A stretch of 64,000 nt of DNA from JAYOEY01 sp038116945 (GCA_038116945.1 JAYOEY010000003.1:124001-188000); one strand, 5' to 3'. Positions 26,444 to 35,855 are shown, numbered from the stretch's first letter. A program made the numbers and translations. The notes: generated by a model from the sequence alone, not told the origin.

Positions 26444-27202
26444 ATGAAACGGCTTGAAGGAAAAATCGCATTCGTCACCGCCGCAGGAGGCGCCATCGCG
26501 GGCGCAACGGCGCGGCTGTTCGGCGCGGAAGGCGCGGCGGTCGCCTGTGTCGATATCGCACGGGAAAACGTCGAGCAGACAGCCGCGGACATCGTCGAGG
26601 CCGGCGGACGGGCGATCCCGCTGGTGTGCGACGTGACCGACGAAGATTCAGTGAAGGAAGCGGTCGCGAAAACGGTAGCGGAATTCGGCGGACTGACGAC
26701 CGTGTTCAACGCCGCCGCCTATCGCGACCCGGCCGCGCCGGCGCTCGAAATCGACGTCGCAACCTGGCGCAAGACCCTCGACGTCAACGTGACCGGCATG
26801 TTTATCGTTATTCAGCAGGCCATTCCGCACATGCAGAAGGCGGGCGGCGGTTCGATCGTCAATATCTCGTCGATCTACGGAGCGCGCGTCGCGAAGCGGC
26901 GGCCGGCCTATTCCGCTTCGAAGGCGGCGGTTCGGCTGCTGACTCAATCCATCGCCGTCGATTACGCCGAAGACAATATCCGCTGCAACGCGATCCTGCC
27001 GGGTCCCATCGCAACCTCTCGGCTGCTGATCACCAACAACTCGTTCGAAGCGGTCGCCGAACGCCACAGGCCTCACCTGCCGGCAGGCAGGCTCGGCCAG
27101 CCCGAAGAAATCGCCCGCACCGCGCTGTTCCTGGCGAGCGACGCCTCCAGCTTCACCACCGGCGCCGACCATTTCGTCGACGGCGGTTACAACGCGATGT
27201 AA
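26444..27202 (+). CDS. short-chain dehydrogenase/reductase, tandem copy 3
   Basis: A 252-residue SDR with TAAGGAIAGATARLFGAEGA at the cofactor loop, VFNAAAYRDP for NNAG, NISSIYGA and the catalytic Tyr-x3-Lys in YSASKAAVRL. It starts at ATG 26444 behind a GGGGGAGACGG region. The frame is open much further upstream inside copy 2, but only the 252-residue version aligns with its sisters. The next gene, a 2OG-Fe(II) oxygenase, begins 15 bases after its stop, so the five genes look co-transcribed. Confidence 0.9.
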   Translation: MKRLEGKIAFVTAAGGAIAGATARLFGAEGAAVACVDIARENVEQTAADIVEAGGRAIPLVCDVTDEDSVKEAVAKTVAEFGGLTTVFNAAAYRDPAAPALEIDVATWRKTLDVNVTGMFIVIQQAIPHMQKAGGGSIVNISSIYGARVAKRRPAYSASKAAVRLLTQSIAVDYAEDNIRCNAILPGPIATSRLLITNNSFEAVAERHRPHLPAGRLGQPEEIARTALFLASDASSFTTGADHFVDGGYNAM

Positions 27203-27216
27203 ACCGCCCCGATCCC

Positions 27217-27870
27217 ATGACCGACGCACCGCCCTACATCTGCTATCCCGGAACCGTCAAAGCGGAAATGTGCGATCGGATCATCGCGCTCGGCGAAAAG
27301 CTCCAGTTCGGCAGGGCGCAGGTCGTGGATTACGATCAGGGTTCCTACAAGGGGGATACGCGCAAGGGACGCATCGCGTTTTTCCCGCACGAGCCGCAGT
27401 ACGGTTTCATTTATGACGGGCTCAGCTACTTCACCGACCGCGCCAACCGGGAAAAATGGAACTTCGAACTGGTTGGCCTGCTGCCGCTCCAGTATTCGAT
27501 CTACAGCCGGGGCGACTTCTTCAACTGGCACCGCGATACGCTGAGCGCGCCGCAGGACCCGAGCAGGGACGGCCCGCCTTTGGTGCGCAAGCTGAGCTTT
27601 TCGCTGCAACTGTCGGAGCCCCACGATTACGTGGGCGGCGATTTCGAGGTCAAGTCCGAGGAAAAATACGAAAACCGGGAAGCATGGAGCCGCATGCGGG
27701 AACGCGGATCCTTCATCATTTTTCCGTCAGCAACGGTTCATCGCGTCACGCCGGTGGTATTCGGGGAAAGGCGCTCGCTCGTCGGCTGGGTTCTTGGCGT
27801 GGCGTCGGAAGAAGATATGAAGCATGACAAGTGGGGGACCGGCGCGGAGGACAGGGCCGATTCCGCCTGA
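27217..27870 (+). CDS. 2-oxoglutarate/Fe(II)-dependent oxygenase
   Basis: A 217-residue double-stranded beta-helix oxygenase of the prolyl-4-hydroxylase/PiuC-like type. The iron ligands are the His and Asp of NWHRDTLS (about residue 105) and the His of ATVHRVTPV (about 172); the Arg of GERRSLVGW should bind 2-oxoglutarate. The N-terminal DQGSYKGDTRKGRIAFFPH region fits the family. It is the last gene of the VOC-SDR operon and would hydroxylate the pathway substrate or a protein side chain. ATG 27217 was chosen by homology; the long upstream frame lies inside SDR 3. Confidence 0.85.
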   Translation: MTDAPPYICYPGTVKAEMCDRIIALGEKLQFGRAQVVDYDQGSYKGDTRKGRIAFFPHEPQYGFIYDGLSYFTDRANREKWNFELVGLLPLQYSIYSRGDFFNWHRDTLSAPQDPSRDGPPLVRKLSFSLQLSEPHDYVGGDFEVKSEEKYENREAWSRMRERGSFIIFPSATVHRVTPVVFGERRSLVGWVLGVASEEDMKHDKWGTGAEDRADSA

Positions 27871-27882
27871 CCTGGCGCGGCG

Positions 27883-29049
27883 CTAGCCCAGCTTCGTATC
27901 CCGGTATTTCTCGATTTTGCCTTCATCGATCTCGATACCGAACCCGGGACCGTCGGGAACGACGACCCGGCCGTCTTCGAGGCGGAACGGCTCGCGGATG
28001 AGATCGTCAACGTAATAAATGCCGCCGACATTGCCCGACTGCGCCTCGGCCGGCATCGACACCGGCACGACGCAGGAAAGCGTGACGGGAATCGCCGCCG
28101 CCGCAAGATGGATGTTGGCGAGATTGCCGACACCGGTTTCGACCGATCCGTTGACATTGCAGGGGAACAGCGCCGCCCGCGCCGCTGCCGCTACCTCCAT
28201 GGCGCCGTACAGCCCGCCCGGCTTGGTGGTGTAGATCGAGACGATCTCCGCCGCCCGCCGTTCGAATATTTCCAGCACGTCGCGCGCGGTCCATGCCGAT
28301 TCATCCGCCATCACGGGCGTCGCGATGCCGCGTGCGACCTCGGCCATCCGGTCGATTCCCTCGACCGGCTGTTCCGCGTATTTGAGGCGGTAATCCTCCA
28401 TCGCGCGGATAATGCGGATGGCGTCGTGCGGAGTGGCGTAGCCGCAATTCGCATCGACGCAGAGGTCGATATCGTCCCCCACCGCCTCGCGTACCCGACG
28501 GACGATTTCCACGTCGCGTAACGGATCTACTCCGACCTTGATCTTGATGGTACGGATTCCCTCGTCGACCACCTGGCGGCATTCCTCTACCGCCTGATCG
28601 ATATCGAGCAGTCCGATGGAATGGGTCACCGGCACACGGTCGCGGACCCGCCCTCCGAGAAGCTGCCAGACCGGAACGCCGAGCGTACGCCCGGCCAGGT
28701 CGTATGCGGCAATATCCACCGCCGCCTTGGCGTAGGGATAGCCCTTGACGATGGCGTCCATGCGCCGGTGCAGGTCGGCGATGTTGCCGACCTCGCAGCC
28801 GATTACCGCGGGCGCCAGATAGGTCTGGACAACGAATTTCGTCGTCCCGGGCGATTCGCCGAAATAGCGTCCGTAATCGCCGCCCCAATCCTTGAGCGCC
28901 GGCGCTTCGCCCCAGCCGACCGTGCCGTCGTCGCCCGCCATCCGGACAAGCATGTAGCCGCCGATGGGCTCTGTAAGACCGGTCCATTTGTGTTCGCGGC
29001 GCGTCGGCAGAGCGACGTGGACGAGATCTATCTTTTCAATGGCTGGCAT
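27883..29049 (-). CDS. enolase-superfamily mandelate racemase/muconate lactonising enzyme-like protein
   Basis: A 388-residue enolase-superfamily enzyme. The barrel bases are the Lys residues of RTIKIKVG (about 164-168); metal ligands are the Asp of CVDANCGYAT, the Glu of YAEQPVEG and the Asp of VMADESAWT. The capping domain begins MPAIEKIDLVHVALPTRREH. Such enzymes take a proton alpha to a carboxylate: muconate cycloisomerase, dipeptide epimerase and sugar-acid dehydratases are relatives. ATG 29049 gives a family-like N terminus; the frame is open to 29193 but unlikely. It converges on the 2OG oxygenase gene with 12 bases between. Confidence 0.85.
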   Translation of the reverse strand: MPAIEKIDLVHVALPTRREHKWTGLTEPIGGYMLVRMAGDDGTVGWGEAPALKDWGGDYGRYFGESPGTTKFVVQTYLAPAVIGCEVGNIADLHRRMDAIVKGYPYAKAAVDIAAYDLAGRTLGVPVWQLLGGRVRDRVPVTHSIGLLDIDQAVEECRQVVDEGIRTIKIKVGVDPLRDVEIVRRVREAVGDDIDLCVDANCGYATPHDAIRIIRAMEDYRLKYAEQPVEGIDRMAEVARGIATPVMADESAWTARDVLEIFERRAAEIVSIYTTKPGGLYGAMEVAAAARAALFPCNVNGSVETGVGNLANIHLAAAAIPVTLSCVVPVSMPAEAQSGNVGGIYYVDDLIREPFRLEDGRVVVPDGPGFGIEIDEGKIEKYRDTKLG

Positions 29050-29222
29050 GTCGGTTTCAGTCTGATGGGCGGCCGGAATCGTGTCAATGCGGCAACAAGG
29101 CCGTTTATTCGGGATGTTTTCGACCGCGGATTCCGATCCGTTAACACTATTTTTACGCTTGTCTTCGTAAATCGTTAACGGACGCCGGTTCAACGGGAAT
29201 TGTGCTTTTGCGATTTAAATTC

Positions 29223-31196
29223 ATGCCAGAACGCTGCCGCTGCCGCCATCGAAGGGGCCTTCGAGGCCGCTTCCGTGCATTGTTTGTTGCCGTTGTCCTG
29301 GGACCGCTGATCGCTTTGTCGGCAACGGCGGAGAAACTCGAGCATCGCACCGATTCTTCCGGCGGCGCGCAACGACCGGCGCAACCGCGCATCCTGTTTC
29401 TTGCCTCCTACCACCCGTCCTTTCCGTCATTCCGGCCTCAGCTCGAAGGGCTGGAAAAGGGCCTCGAGGAGAACGGCCTGAAACCGGCCAGCTACATTCT
29501 CGATGTCGAATTCATGGACAGCAAGCGGTTCGACGTTTCGGATCGGGAACGCTTAGTCGAAAACGACCTGTTTGAGAAATTCAGGCGGCTCAAACCATAC
29601 AACCTGCTTGTCGTCGCCGACGACAACGCGCTGCGCTTCGCGATTTCCCGCCAGGACACGCTGTTCGCCGGAATGAACATCGTCTTCATGAGCGTCAACA
29701 ATATCCGACTCGCCCTGGCGCAGAACGACAACCCGAGAATTGTGGGCGTCATCGAAAAGCGGTCGGTCGGCGAAACCCTGGCGCTTGCGCGAAAGCTGTT
29801 TGGAAATTCCGGCCCGATCCATACCCTGTCGGACAACACCCGAACCGGCCGCATCAATCAGCGCCTGCTCGAAGAATTGCTGGAAAAGCGGACCGACCTC
29901 GGACCGGTCCGAATTCATTCCCTCAACGATTACACCTATGACGGGATGTTCGAGTTGCTCAGGCGGATCCCGCCAACCGAACCTCTGATGCTGGGTAACC
30001 CCTCGCGCGACTACACCGGCCAGTCTCTTGAACTGAACGAATTTCTGGTGCGCGTCAGGAAGGTCTTTCTCGGCCCCATCCTGGTCACGCAATACCACGG
30101 CTTCGGGCTCGGCGCTCTTGGCGGCCGGATCGTCAGCCATTTCGAGCAAGGACGGGCAGCAGCGTCGCTGGCGGCAAGAATCCTGAACGGCGAATCTCCG
30201 AAAAACTTGCGGGTGATTACCGACAGCCCGAACGTTTACATGTTCGACCATCGGGAACTCGATCGGCTGGGCATTACAACCGACCTGCTGCCGGACGACG
30301 CGATCATCCTCAACCGGCCGACATCGATTCTCGACGATTATGCCCATTGGGTGATCGGCGGCGCGGCGGCAATCCTGTTGCAGCTCGCTCTCATCATGTC
30401 CCTGCTGAAAGCCCTGGCGCTGAGGCGGAAATCCGCTGCGGCATTGAAGGAAGCGGCCAAACTCGCACAGGCCGCCAATCACGCAAAATCCGCGTTTCTG
30501 TCCAACATGAGCCACGAACTCAGAACACCGCTCAACTCCATTATCGGTTTCTCGAACCTGATGTCGAAGCAGGTGCTCGGTCCAATGAACAAAGAAAAAT
30601 ATCTCGAATTCGCGGGCGACATAAAAGAAAGCGGCCGGCACCTGCTCAACCTGGTCAACGGCATTCTCGACCTGTCCAAGATCGAAGTCGGAAAGATGTC
30701 GATGGCGGAGACCAGATTTTCCATCGACCGGCTCGTGAGCGACTGTCTGACGGTCGTCGAACCGCTCGCGGACGCCGCCCGGGTCGAACTGTTTCGGGAC
30801 CTGCTGCCGGGCATCTCGGTCACCGGAGACGAAACCAAGATCAAGCAGGTACTGATCAACGTGCTGAGCAACGCAATCAAGTTCACGGGGCCGGGCGGCC
30901 GGATCACGGTCTCGACCGGCTTCGACGACCGTGACCGCTTTCGGATATCGGTCCAGGACACCGGAATCGGCATGACCGAGGACGAGATCGCAACGGCAAT
31001 GACGGTCTTCGGCCAGGTCGAAAATCACCTGACGAAGACGCGCGAGGGAACCGGACTCGGCCTGCCGCTGGCGCGCAGGCTTACGGAACTGCATGACGGA
31101 CAGCTCGACGTCGCCAGTAAAAAGGGAGAGGGCACGACTGTTTCGGTTGTCCTGCCCGCCCACCGTATCGTGCCGCAGGCGATGCGCGCGGCGTAA
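29223..31196 (+). CDS. sensor histidine kinase with periplasmic ABC-substrate-binding-like input domain
   Basis: A 657-residue membrane kinase. An N-terminal hydrophobic segment (FRALFVAVVLGPLIAL) is a signal anchor. Residues about 55-375 resemble the ABC-transporter substrate-binding family PF04392 (ILFLASYHPSFPSF, LLVVADDNALRF). A second membrane segment spans about 377-402. The HisKA box is MSHELRTPLNSIIGFSN (about 430), the ATPase N-box NVLSNAIKFTG, and G-boxes DTGIGM and GTGLGLPLARR. No receiver domain and no response regulator are in the window, so the partner is elsewhere. ATG 29223 or GTG 29202 may be the start. It should sense a periplasmic ligand, possibly the substrate of the neighbouring oxidation genes. 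Confidence 0.85.
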   Translation: MPERCRCRHRRGLRGRFRALFVAVVLGPLIALSATAEKLEHRTDSSGGAQRPAQPRILFLASYHPSFPSFRPQLEGLEKGLEENGLKPASYILDVEFMDSKRFDVSDRERLVENDLFEKFRRLKPYNLLVVADDNALRFAISRQDTLFAGMNIVFMSVNNIRLALAQNDNPRIVGVIEKRSVGETLALARKLFGNSGPIHTLSDNTRTGRINQRLLEELLEKRTDLGPVRIHSLNDYTYDGMFELLRRIPPTEPLMLGNPSRDYTGQSLELNEFLVRVRKVFLGPILVTQYHGFGLGALGGRIVSHFEQGRAAASLAARILNGESPKNLRVITDSPNVYMFDHRELDRLGITTDLLPDDAIILNRPTSILDDYAHWVIGGAAAILLQLALIMSLLKALALRRKSAAALKEAAKLAQAANHAKSAFLSNMSHELRTPLNSIIGFSNLMSKQVLGPMNKEKYLEFAGDIKESGRHLLNLVNGILDLSKIEVGKMSMAETRFSIDRLVSDCLTVVEPLADAARVELFRDLLPGISVTGDETKIKQVLINVLSNAIKFTGPGGRITVSTGFDDRDRFRISVQDTGIGMTEDEIATAMTVFGQVENHLTKTREGTGLGLPLARRLTELHDGQLDVASKKGEGTTVSVVLPAHRIVPQAMRAA

Positions 31197-31256
31197 CGCC
31201 AAAATCCGCCAGGCGCTTTCCCGACGGGCGAACGCCGTGCGATAATGTTTCCCGCC

Positions 31257-32099
31257 ATGGGAGACTATCTGCAACCGACCGACCTTGACGATGCGCTGAA
31301 CGCATTGGCCGAACGCCGCCTGACGGTGCTGGCGGGCGGAACCGATCTGTATCCGGCGCGGGTAGCAAGGCCGTTCGAGGAAGACATTCTCGATATCTCC
31401 CGGCTCAATTCCCTGCGCGGCATCGAGGAACGGGACGACCATTTCCGGATCGGCGCGCTGACCACCTGGACGGACATTATCCACGCCGACCTGCCGCCGA
31501 TGTTCGACGCGCTTAGATCGGCCGCCCGGGAAGTCGGCGGCGTGCAGGTTCAGAATGCCGGCACCGTCGCGGGAAACATCTGCAACGCTTCGCCCGCCGC
31601 GGACGGCGTGCCGCCGCTGCTGGCGCTCGATGCCGAACTGGAAACCGCGTCGGTGCGCGGCAGGGCAATCATTCCGGTCGAAAAATTCATCATCAGCAAC
31701 CGCCAGACCAGGCGGGCGGAAGACGAGATCGTGACCGCCATCCGCGTGCCGAAACAGGAAGGCGATGCAACCAGCGCCTTTCTGAAACTGGGCGCGCGGC
31801 GCTATCTGGTGATCTCCATCGCCATGGTTGCCGCGGTGCTGGTCCGCGGCGGCGACGGAAACGTATCGAGCGCCCGGATCGCCGTCGGGTCCTGTTCGTC
31901 CAAGGCCCAGCGTCTTCGGCTGCTGGAGCGCGCGCTGACCGGCCAGCCCGTATCGCCGGCTCTGGCCGACATCGCCGAACCGGCGCACCTGTCCCGTCTT
32001 GCGCCCATCGACGACGTCCGGGGCACCGCGGAATACCGGCTGGATGCCGCGCTCACGCTGATCCGCAGGGCGCTTGCTTCTCTGGGGGGCGGCGCATGA
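31257..32099 (+). CDS. molybdenum hydroxylase FAD-binding subunit (CoxM/XdhB-like)
   Basis: A 280-residue FAD subunit of the xanthine dehydrogenase/CO dehydrogenase family. LAGGTDLYPARVA (about residue 30) and NAGTVAGNICNASPAADG (about 101) are the FAD-binding loops; the C-terminal domain (about 170-270) is the CO dehydrogenase flavoprotein C-domain. It passes electrons from the 2Fe-2S clusters to an acceptor. ATG 31257 (MGDYLQPTDLDDAL) is favoured over 31245. Its last four bases overlap the start of the fused 2Fe-2S/Mo subunit. Confidence 0.9.
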   Translation: MGDYLQPTDLDDALNALAERRLTVLAGGTDLYPARVARPFEEDILDISRLNSLRGIEERDDHFRIGALTTWTDIIHADLPPMFDALRSAAREVGGVQVQNAGTVAGNICNASPAADGVPPLLALDAELETASVRGRAIIPVEKFIISNRQTRRAEDEIVTAIRVPKQEGDATSAFLKLGARRYLVISIAMVAAVLVRGGDGNVSSARIAVGSCSSKAQRLRLLERALTGQPVSPALADIAEPAHLSRLAPIDDVRGTAEYRLDAALTLIRRALASLGGGA

Positions 32100-34840
32100 C
32101 GCGGTCGATATCCTTCACGGTCAACGGCGCGCCCGTTTCGGTCGAGACCGATCCGGCGCGACGGCTGGGCCATGTGCTGCGCGAGGAGCTTGGCCTGACC
32201 GGGACGAAGATCGGCTGCGATGCGGGCGATTGCGGCGCCTGCACGGTTCTGCTCGACGGCAATCCGGTGTGCTCCTGCATGGTCTCGGCGGCACAGGCAT
32301 CGGAATGCGATGTCCGGACGGTGGAAGGCCTCTCGGAAAACGGTGTGCCCTCCCCGCTGCAAGAGGCCTTTCATATGTTCGGCGCAGCGCAGTGCGGCAT
32401 CTGCACGCCGGGAATGCTGATGGCCGCCCGTTCCCTGCTCGACCGCGTGGAAAACCCCACCGAAAGCCAGATCGAGGACGCGCTGGGAGGCGTTCTGTGC
32501 CGCTGCACCGGCTACAGGAAGATCGTCGATGCAGTCCTTCATGTCGCGAACCCTGAGACGGCCGGCATCGAAAGGCCCGGACCCGGCGCGGCTGTCGGGG
32601 CGCGGGCGCTCAAGCGCGACGGCGAGGAACGGGTTACGGGCGCCGCGACATTCGGTGCGGACGCCGCCCCCGCGGATGCGCTGTGGCTTCGCACCGTGCG
32701 GTCGCCGCACTGGCACGCAACCTTCGCCCTCGGCGATTTCGGCCCGCTACTGAAAAAATACCCGGGCCTGGTCCGCATCCTCGCCGCGGCGGACATCCCC
32801 GGCAATAACGGCTACGGCGTCTATCCTGACGTCAAGGACCAGCCTGTGCTGGCCGACGGCGTCGTGCGCTATCGCGGCGAGGCAGTCCTGGCTCTGGTCG
32901 GCGACCGCGATACCGTCGAGGCAATCCGCGACGAAGACCTGCCGCTAAAATGGACAGTGCTGGACGCGGTGCAGGGATTCGATGCGCCGCGCGCGGCGGG
33001 TGCGCCGTCGGTGCAGCCGGACTGGCCCGACAATCACCTAGCCGACGGGCTGGTTGCAAAGGGCGACGCCGACGCAGCCCTTGCCGCCTCGGAGGTCGTC
33101 GTTTCCTGCAATGTCGAAACCGGCTTCGTGGAGCACGCCTATATCGAACCGGAGGCAGGCTGGGCGCGTCGCGTCGGCGCCCGGATCGAGATCACGGTTT
33201 CCACCCAGACGCCCTATATGGACCGCGACGAGGTCGCGCAGATCATGGGCATGGCGCCCGAAAACATCCGCATTGTCCCGACCGCCTGCGGCGGCGGGTT
33301 TGGCGGCAAGCTCGATCTGTCGGTCCAGCCGCTTCTGGCGGTCGCCGCCTGGCTGCTGGACCGGCCGGTTCGCTGCACCTGGAACCGGCGCGAATCCATG
33401 GCCGCGACATCGAAGCGCCACCCGGCCCGGATATCCGCGCGTTACGCCTGCGACAGGGACGGCAATCTGCAGGGATTCTCCTTCGACGGGCTGTTCAATA
33501 CCGGCGCCTACGTCTCATGGGGACTCACCGTGAAGGACCGCGTGCCGATCCATGCCTCCGGCCCCTATTTCGTGCCGAACGTCCGCGCCGCCTCGCATGC
33601 CTGGTTCGCGCATGAGACGCCGGCCGGTGCGTTCCGCGGTTTCGGCGTGCCGCAGGCCGCCATCGCGCACGATGCCTGCATGGACATGATGGCGGAAGAA
33701 TGCGGCATCGACCCGCTCGAGTTCCGGCTGAAGAACGCGATCCGCAAGGGACAGGAGACGGCGACGGGACAGACCCTGGAAAGCGCGGGGCTGGATCAGT
33801 GCCTGGAAGCGCTGCGGGACGACTGGCGCGCGTGGCGATCTTCGGCGGAATCATTCAACGCCGGCGCGGACGGGCCGCTGCGCCGGGGCGTCGGGGTGGG
33901 GTGCATGTGGTACGGCTGCGGCAACACGTCGCTCGCCAACCCGTCGACCATGCGCATCGGCGTCTCGGCGGACGGCAGGATCACGCTGTATTCCGGAGCA
34001 CAGGATATCGGACAGGGCACCAACACGACGATGGTGCAGGCGGCCGCCGACGGGCTCGGCGTCGCGATGGCGGATATCGGTCTGGTCTGGGGCGACACGG
34101 ACCTGACCGCCGATGCCGGAAAGAGCTCGGCCTCGCGCCAGGCCTACGTGTCGGGCAACGCCGCCAAGCGCGCCGGCGAGGATTTACGGGCGCAGATCCT
34201 GCGTCTCGCCAATGTCGGCGACGGGGCCGTCATCGCGGTGGAGGATAACGGGCTGACGGTCAGGGAAGGTGCAACCGCGCACAGGCTCGACCTTGCCTCG
34301 CTTCCATCCGGCGGGAACGGCGACGTGCTGACGGGCGAAGGATACTTCGATCCTCCGACCTCGCCGCTCGACGCCGACGGTCAAGGCAGACCCTACGCCA
34401 CCTACGGCTTCGCCGCCCAGATCGCGGAGGTCGAGGTGGATATCGAGCTCGGTACGGTAAAGGTTCTGCGCATGGGCGCCGCGCACGATGTCGGCAGGGC
34501 GCTCAATCCGCAACAGGTGGAAGGCCAGATCGAAGGCGGCATCGCGCAGGGGCTCGGCTTCGCGCTGATGGAGGAATTCGTCCCGGGCCGGACCGAGAAT
34601 TTACACGATTACCTGATCCCGACGATCGGCGACGTTCCGCCGATTACCTGTCATATCGTCGAGGATCCGGAACCTACCGGCCCCTGGGGCGCAAAAGGGA
34701 TCGGCGAACCGGCGCTCTGCGCCACCGCGCCGGCCATCTTCGGCGCCATCCATCACGCGACCGGCGTCCGCGTCCTGCGCGCGCCCTGTACGCCCGACCG
34801 TTTGCGCGCGGCGCTTCGGGAGAGGCATTCCCCCTCGTGA
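32096..34840 (+). CDS. fused 2Fe-2S and molybdopterin subunit of a xanthine-dehydrogenase-family hydroxylase
   Basis: A 914-residue fusion. Residues 1-155 are the two-cluster 2Fe-2S module: GCDAGDCGACTVLLDG with a distal Cys (VCSC), then CGICTPGM and LCRCTGYRK. Residues about 160-914 are the Mo-cofactor subunit: GGGFGGKLDLSVQP near 400, the AFRGFGVPQ loop near 510 and the catalytic Glu in GAKGIGEPALC near 870. It hydroxylates an aldehyde or N-heterocycle with water. CO dehydrogenase is excluded because its AYxCSFR loop is absent. It overlaps the FAD subunit by ATGA. Mop-like aldehyde oxidoreductases and nicotinate-type hydroxylases share this order. Confidence 0.9.
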   Translation: MTRSISFTVNGAPVSVETDPARRLGHVLREELGLTGTKIGCDAGDCGACTVLLDGNPVCSCMVSAAQASECDVRTVEGLSENGVPSPLQEAFHMFGAAQCGICTPGMLMAARSLLDRVENPTESQIEDALGGVLCRCTGYRKIVDAVLHVANPETAGIERPGPGAAVGARALKRDGEERVTGAATFGADAAPADALWLRTVRSPHWHATFALGDFGPLLKKYPGLVRILAAADIPGNNGYGVYPDVKDQPVLADGVVRYRGEAVLALVGDRDTVEAIRDEDLPLKWTVLDAVQGFDAPRAAGAPSVQPDWPDNHLADGLVAKGDADAALAASEVVVSCNVETGFVEHAYIEPEAGWARRVGARIEITVSTQTPYMDRDEVAQIMGMAPENIRIVPTACGGGFGGKLDLSVQPLLAVAAWLLDRPVRCTWNRRESMAATSKRHPARISARYACDRDGNLQGFSFDGLFNTGAYVSWGLTVKDRVPIHASGPYFVPNVRAASHAWFAHETPAGAFRGFGVPQAAIAHDACMDMMAEECGIDPLEFRLKNAIRKGQETATGQTLESAGLDQCLEALRDDWRAWRSSAESFNAGADGPLRRGVGVGCMWYGCGNTSLANPSTMRIGVSADGRITLYSGAQDIGQGTNTTMVQAAADGLGVAMADIGLVWGDTDLTADAGKSSASRQAYVSGNAAKRAGEDLRAQILRLANVGDGAVIAVEDNGLTVREGATAHRLDLASLPSGGNGDVLTGEGYFDPPTSPLDADGQGRPYATYGFAAQIAEVEVDIELGTVKVLRMGAAHDVGRALNPQQVEGQIEGGIAQGLGFALMEEFVPGRTENLHDYLIPTIGDVPPITCHIVEDPEPTGPWGAKGIGEPALCATAPAIFGAIHHATGVRVLRAPCTPDRLRAALRERHSPS

Positions 34841-34869
34841 CCGGGGGCATCCGCCCGCAGGAACTGGCC

Positions 34870-35244
34870 ATGATGTCGACGACGCCGTCCGCCCGTACCC
34901 TTCTCGCCCTTCTGGCCGTGCTGCTCAACACGTTGCTGCCGGTTGGCTGGAGCATGGCGGCGCCGACCGGCAACCCGATTGGCGACAGCGTTCTCTGCCT
35001 CGCCTCGGGCGGCACGGTCACGGCCCCGGCGACAGGCGAAGACATTCCTGCCGACTCCACCGCTACCGGCGGCCATTGCAAGATCTGCCCGTTGCCGCTG
35101 GCGAACGCCTTGCCGTCGGCGGGCGCGGCGCGCCTGACAATGCCCGCGGCGCAAAAGGAAAAAACGTCGATCCTCTTCGCCGGACGCCTGGTCCCGAAAA
35201 AACCCGGACTTGCGCCGATCCCGGCAAGGGGGCCGCCCGCCTGA
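34870..35244 (+). CDS. DUF2946-like secreted small protein
   Basis: A 124-residue exported protein. A signal sequence (TLLALLAVLLNTLLPVGWSM) is followed by a low-complexity Gly/Ala/Thr region and the motif GGHCKICPLPLA (about residue 72), similar to the His-Cys-x2-Cys motif of DUF2946 proteins, which often lie near copper genes. ATG 34870 has an AGGA site; GTG 34837, overlapping the previous stop, is less likely. The PCu(A)C copper chaperone follows 54 bases later, so a copper-related envelope role is plausible but not shown. Confidence 0.7.
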   Translation: MMSTTPSARTLLALLAVLLNTLLPVGWSMAAPTGNPIGDSVLCLASGGTVTAPATGEDIPADSTATGGHCKICPLPLANALPSAGAARLTMPAAQKEKTSILFAGRLVPKKPGLAPIPARGPPA

Positions 35245-35298
35245 CGATCTTTCCAGTTTCGACAAAGCTACCAGTCAAACCCGTTCGAGGGATCGATC

Positions 35299-35847
35299 AT
35301 GAAATCATTGGCAATCCTGACGGCAGCAGCCGCCATGATAACCGCGCCGGCACTTTACGCCCAGCGCATGCACGACAACGCGAACCACGGCAACAAGGAG
35401 CATGGCCTGTCACCCGGCCATGCGATGCCGATGGAAAACGGCGTCTCGATAGAGGCAGCCTGGGCCCGGGCGTCCGTCGGAAAGAACGGTGCGGCCTACG
35501 CCACCCTGATCAACCGGGGACACCAGGGCGACCGGCTCATCGCCACAAAATCACCGGCCGCCAGGCGCGCTGAAATTCACACCCATTTCATGGAAGGCAA
35601 TGTGATGAAAATGCGGCGCGTGAAGTACGGCATCGCGCTGGAACCCGGCAAAACGGTCAAGATGATGCCCGGCGGGTTTCACGTCATGCTGATGGGGCTG
35701 CACGGAAAGCTGGTCAAAGGCGAGACATTTCCGATCACGTTCGTCTTTGAAAAGGCCGGCGAGATCCGGGTTCCGGTCAGGATCGGCGATGTCGGCGCGA
35801 TGAATCCGCATGGCAGCCGCATGAACCATGGCGACCACAAGCACTAG
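35299..35847 (+). CDS. periplasmic copper chaperone PCu(A)C
   Basis: A 182-residue exported protein with a signal peptide (SLAILTAAAAMITAPALYAQ) and the PCu(A)C domain. The copper ligands are visible: His and Met in HTHFMEGNVMKMRRV (about residues 92-105), then His-x-Met in GGFHVMLMGLHG. His/Met-rich stretches near the start (RMHDNANHGNKEHG) and the end (HGSRMNHGDHKH) may also bind copper. PCu(A)C delivers Cu(I) to the CuA or CuB site of cytochrome oxidase. It follows the DUF2946-like gene and converges on the LeuB-like gene. Confidence 0.85.
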   Translation: MKSLAILTAAAAMITAPALYAQRMHDNANHGNKEHGLSPGHAMPMENGVSIEAAWARASVGKNGAAYATLINRGHQGDRLIATKSPAARRAEIHTHFMEGNVMKMRRVKYGIALEPGKTVKMMPGGFHVMLMGLHGKLVKGETFPITFVFEKAGEIRVPVRIGDVGAMNPHGSRMNHGDHKH

Positions 35848-35855
35848 GCGGGGTC

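Noticed and set aside
29553..31988. 811-codon minus-strand frame opposite the histidine kinase and FAD subunit
   Set aside because: The plus-strand genes have complete domain motifs; the antisense product has none.
32096..34840. Aerobic CO dehydrogenase
   Set aside because: Neither Mo subunit (here or at 60914) has the AYxCSFR active-site loop of CoxL form I.
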